Source: Annulohypoxylon bovei var. microspora (Eukaryota; Ascomycota; Sordariomycetes; Xylariales; Hypoxylaceae). From it: a DNA stretch of 64,000 nt. This document shows positions 62,680 through 64,000 of the stretch, piece after piece. The notes beneath the pieces are model-generated. The model did no database searches, was not told where the DNA came from, and saw only the letters and a program-made list of their open reading frames with translations. The translations under genes and the position numbers were made by a program. Position 1 is the first letter of the stretch. Every line of letters begins with the position of its first letter. The stretch covers positions 62,001-126,000 of the forward strand of contig MU405267.1 in the NCBI GenBank assembly GCA_022836615.1, in the 5' to 3' direction.

Positions 62680-64000
62680 ATGAAGATGTTCTTCGCCGTC
62701 ATCGCCTTCGTTACCCTTCTCTTGGGCCAAGGTAGCGCCCAGGATGCTATCCTGCCTTGCGCAGTAAGTATATACCTTTTGAAATACACTCGCTCTTCAC
62801 CGTTCACCATTCACTACTCGATACTCACTACTCACTTCGTTTTTTATTTGGACGATATCCTACTCGTCAAATACTCCTCCCCTTCCTTCCTACCTTCGTA
62901 CCCTATACATATCATATTATACACGTTATCATATCATACCAGGTACGCAAATATACATGAATATCATAGCTAACGTCATATCTCTACATAGGCTGGCTGT
63001 GTCAGCGGTGTCTTTGCCAACGCTGCCAGCATGGGATGTGCCATGAACGACATCCTTTGTGTCTGTGGCAAGAGCACTGATTTCACGGACGGTATTCGCG
63101 ACTGTGTCAACCAGGCCTGCCCTGCTGCGGACGTAGCAGCCCAGCTTCCACTTGCTCAGAGTTCCGGTACCGAGCAGTGTAAGAGTAAGTAAACATAATA
63201 TTCTCCGAACCCCTACCTAGTAGCTAGAATATCGGAGTATTTTTTACCCATCTTATAATTATTCCTGACTAACCAAAATATTGTAGCCGCTTCGGCCGCT
63301 GCAACTTCTACCCCTACTGCAGCACAGTCCCAGGTCATCCCCCCCACCCAGCAAGCCGCTGCCTCTTCGCCTTCAACCACAGCTACAGAGACACCTGCCG
63401 AGGCTACTTCTGGAACCTCTGGAACCACTGCGACCTCTATCTCAACTTCGAGCCCTGTTTCCACACCTGGAGCAGAGACTACTGAAGCGGCCCTTAGTGT
63501 TGCATCTACGGACTCAAGTGCTACCAGCACGACCTCGGCTGTTGACCAATCCGCGACTGACTCTGCTGTAAGTAACCCGCCCTACCTAGCCTTTACAGTA
63601 CAGTAGTACCTAGTAGTATAGTGGAGTATAGTGGTAGTAGAATACTAACCTGTTCGTAGTCGTCCACGATGTCAGCTACTACCAGCGGAGATTCGGGTGT
63701 CGCAAGTGACGCTACAGCCGCGGCAGACAATTCTAACAGCGGATCGTCATCTACCTCGGATGGTCTGTCTGTTGCCGCGAGAGCCGGAATTGGTGCTGGT
63801 TCTGGTGTTGCAGCTGTCCTAATTGCCATCCTTGCATTCTGTCTGATCACGCGCCGCCGAAAGCAGAAGAAGGCAGCTCAAAAGAGCCCGTCTATGCAGA
63901 TCTCGCAGCCTCTCCCCGGCTCCGGACGACTCTACGCAGACGGCACACGCCAGGCCGATACCTCCCTGTCGAAGACCTTCACCCCGTCGCCCCAGTCGTC
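62680..64000 (+). CDS. CFEM-domain cell-surface protein with one transmembrane segment, C-terminus beyond window
   Basis: Exons 62680-62763, 62992-63184, 63287-63567 and 63660 to the window edge. A signal peptide (MKMFFAVIAFVTLLLGQGSAQ) is followed by a CFEM domain with all eight Cys (LPC, GC, GC, LC, VC, DC, AC, QC). The Asp in AMNDILC fits the haem-iron-binding Asp of the family. A long Ser/Thr/Ala/Pro-rich stalk, likely O-glycosylated, leads to a transmembrane helix (GSGVAAVLIAILAFCLI) and a basic RRRKQKK stop-transfer. The cytoplasmic tail (PSMQISQPLPGSG) continues past 64000. Donors are GTAAGT in all three introns and phases fit. CFEM proteins take part in haem/iron capture, wall structure or host contact. 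A TM segment instead of a GPI signal suggests a sensor-like or receptor-like member (for example Pth11-unrelated WSC/mid2-like layout); the exact role is unknown. Confidence 0.92.

Overview
The window reads as a nuclear contig from a filamentous ascomycete (Pezizomycotina, most likely Sordariomycetes). The evidence is short 50-160 bp introns with GTRNGT donors and CTAAC-type branch sites, a Zn2Cys6 regulator, a fungal-type L-rhamnose pathway, a CFEM surface protein, and a block of AT-rich DNA carrying the signature of repeat-induced point mutation (RIP). I support ten protein-coding genes; two run off the window ends.

Layout. 1-2578 (-) is the N-terminal part of a Zn2Cys6 transcription factor. 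4304-5847 (-) is a four-exon L-rhamnonate dehydratase (LRA3). 7451-8350 (+) is an intronless L-rhamnose 1-dehydrogenase (LRA1). LRA3 and LRA1 are divergent across about 1.6 kb, and the regulator lies just beyond, so the left end looks like a small L-rhamnose catabolic cluster (steps 1 and 3 of the non-phosphorylating pathway). 9408-10837 (-) is a HAD-IIA phosphatase. After a 7.4 kb gene-poor stretch come mitochondrial serine hydroxymethyltransferase (18268-20060, -), ribosomal protein eL19 (21681-22640, -, start codon split by an intron) and the eIF2-alpha-kinase activator GCN1 (23371-31651, -, 2675 aa). GCN1 is divergent from a DHX29-type translation helicase (32274-37219, +), and a Prp24/SART3 splicing factor follows (38617-41892, -).

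The right third is gene-poor. It holds a 382 bp TA-flanked pogo/Tc1-mariner-like MITE (42369-42750) and, from about 49.6 to 58.97 kb, an extremely AT-rich island. Inside the island two 216 bp direct repeats flank the degraded body of a Ty3/Gypsy retrotransposon on the minus strand. Reverse transcriptase and integrase remnants can still be read despite many stops. The surviving cytosines are strongly biased to CpG, suggesting a CpG-sparing form of RIP. Inverted-repeat arms flank the retroelement, so it may sit inside another repeat. The window ends inside a CFEM-domain, single-pass membrane protein (62680-64000, +).

Gene models were built by hand from reading frame, splice consensus and remembered family alignments. 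Intron phases are consistent in every spliced model. Coordinates of short exons are the least certain parts.
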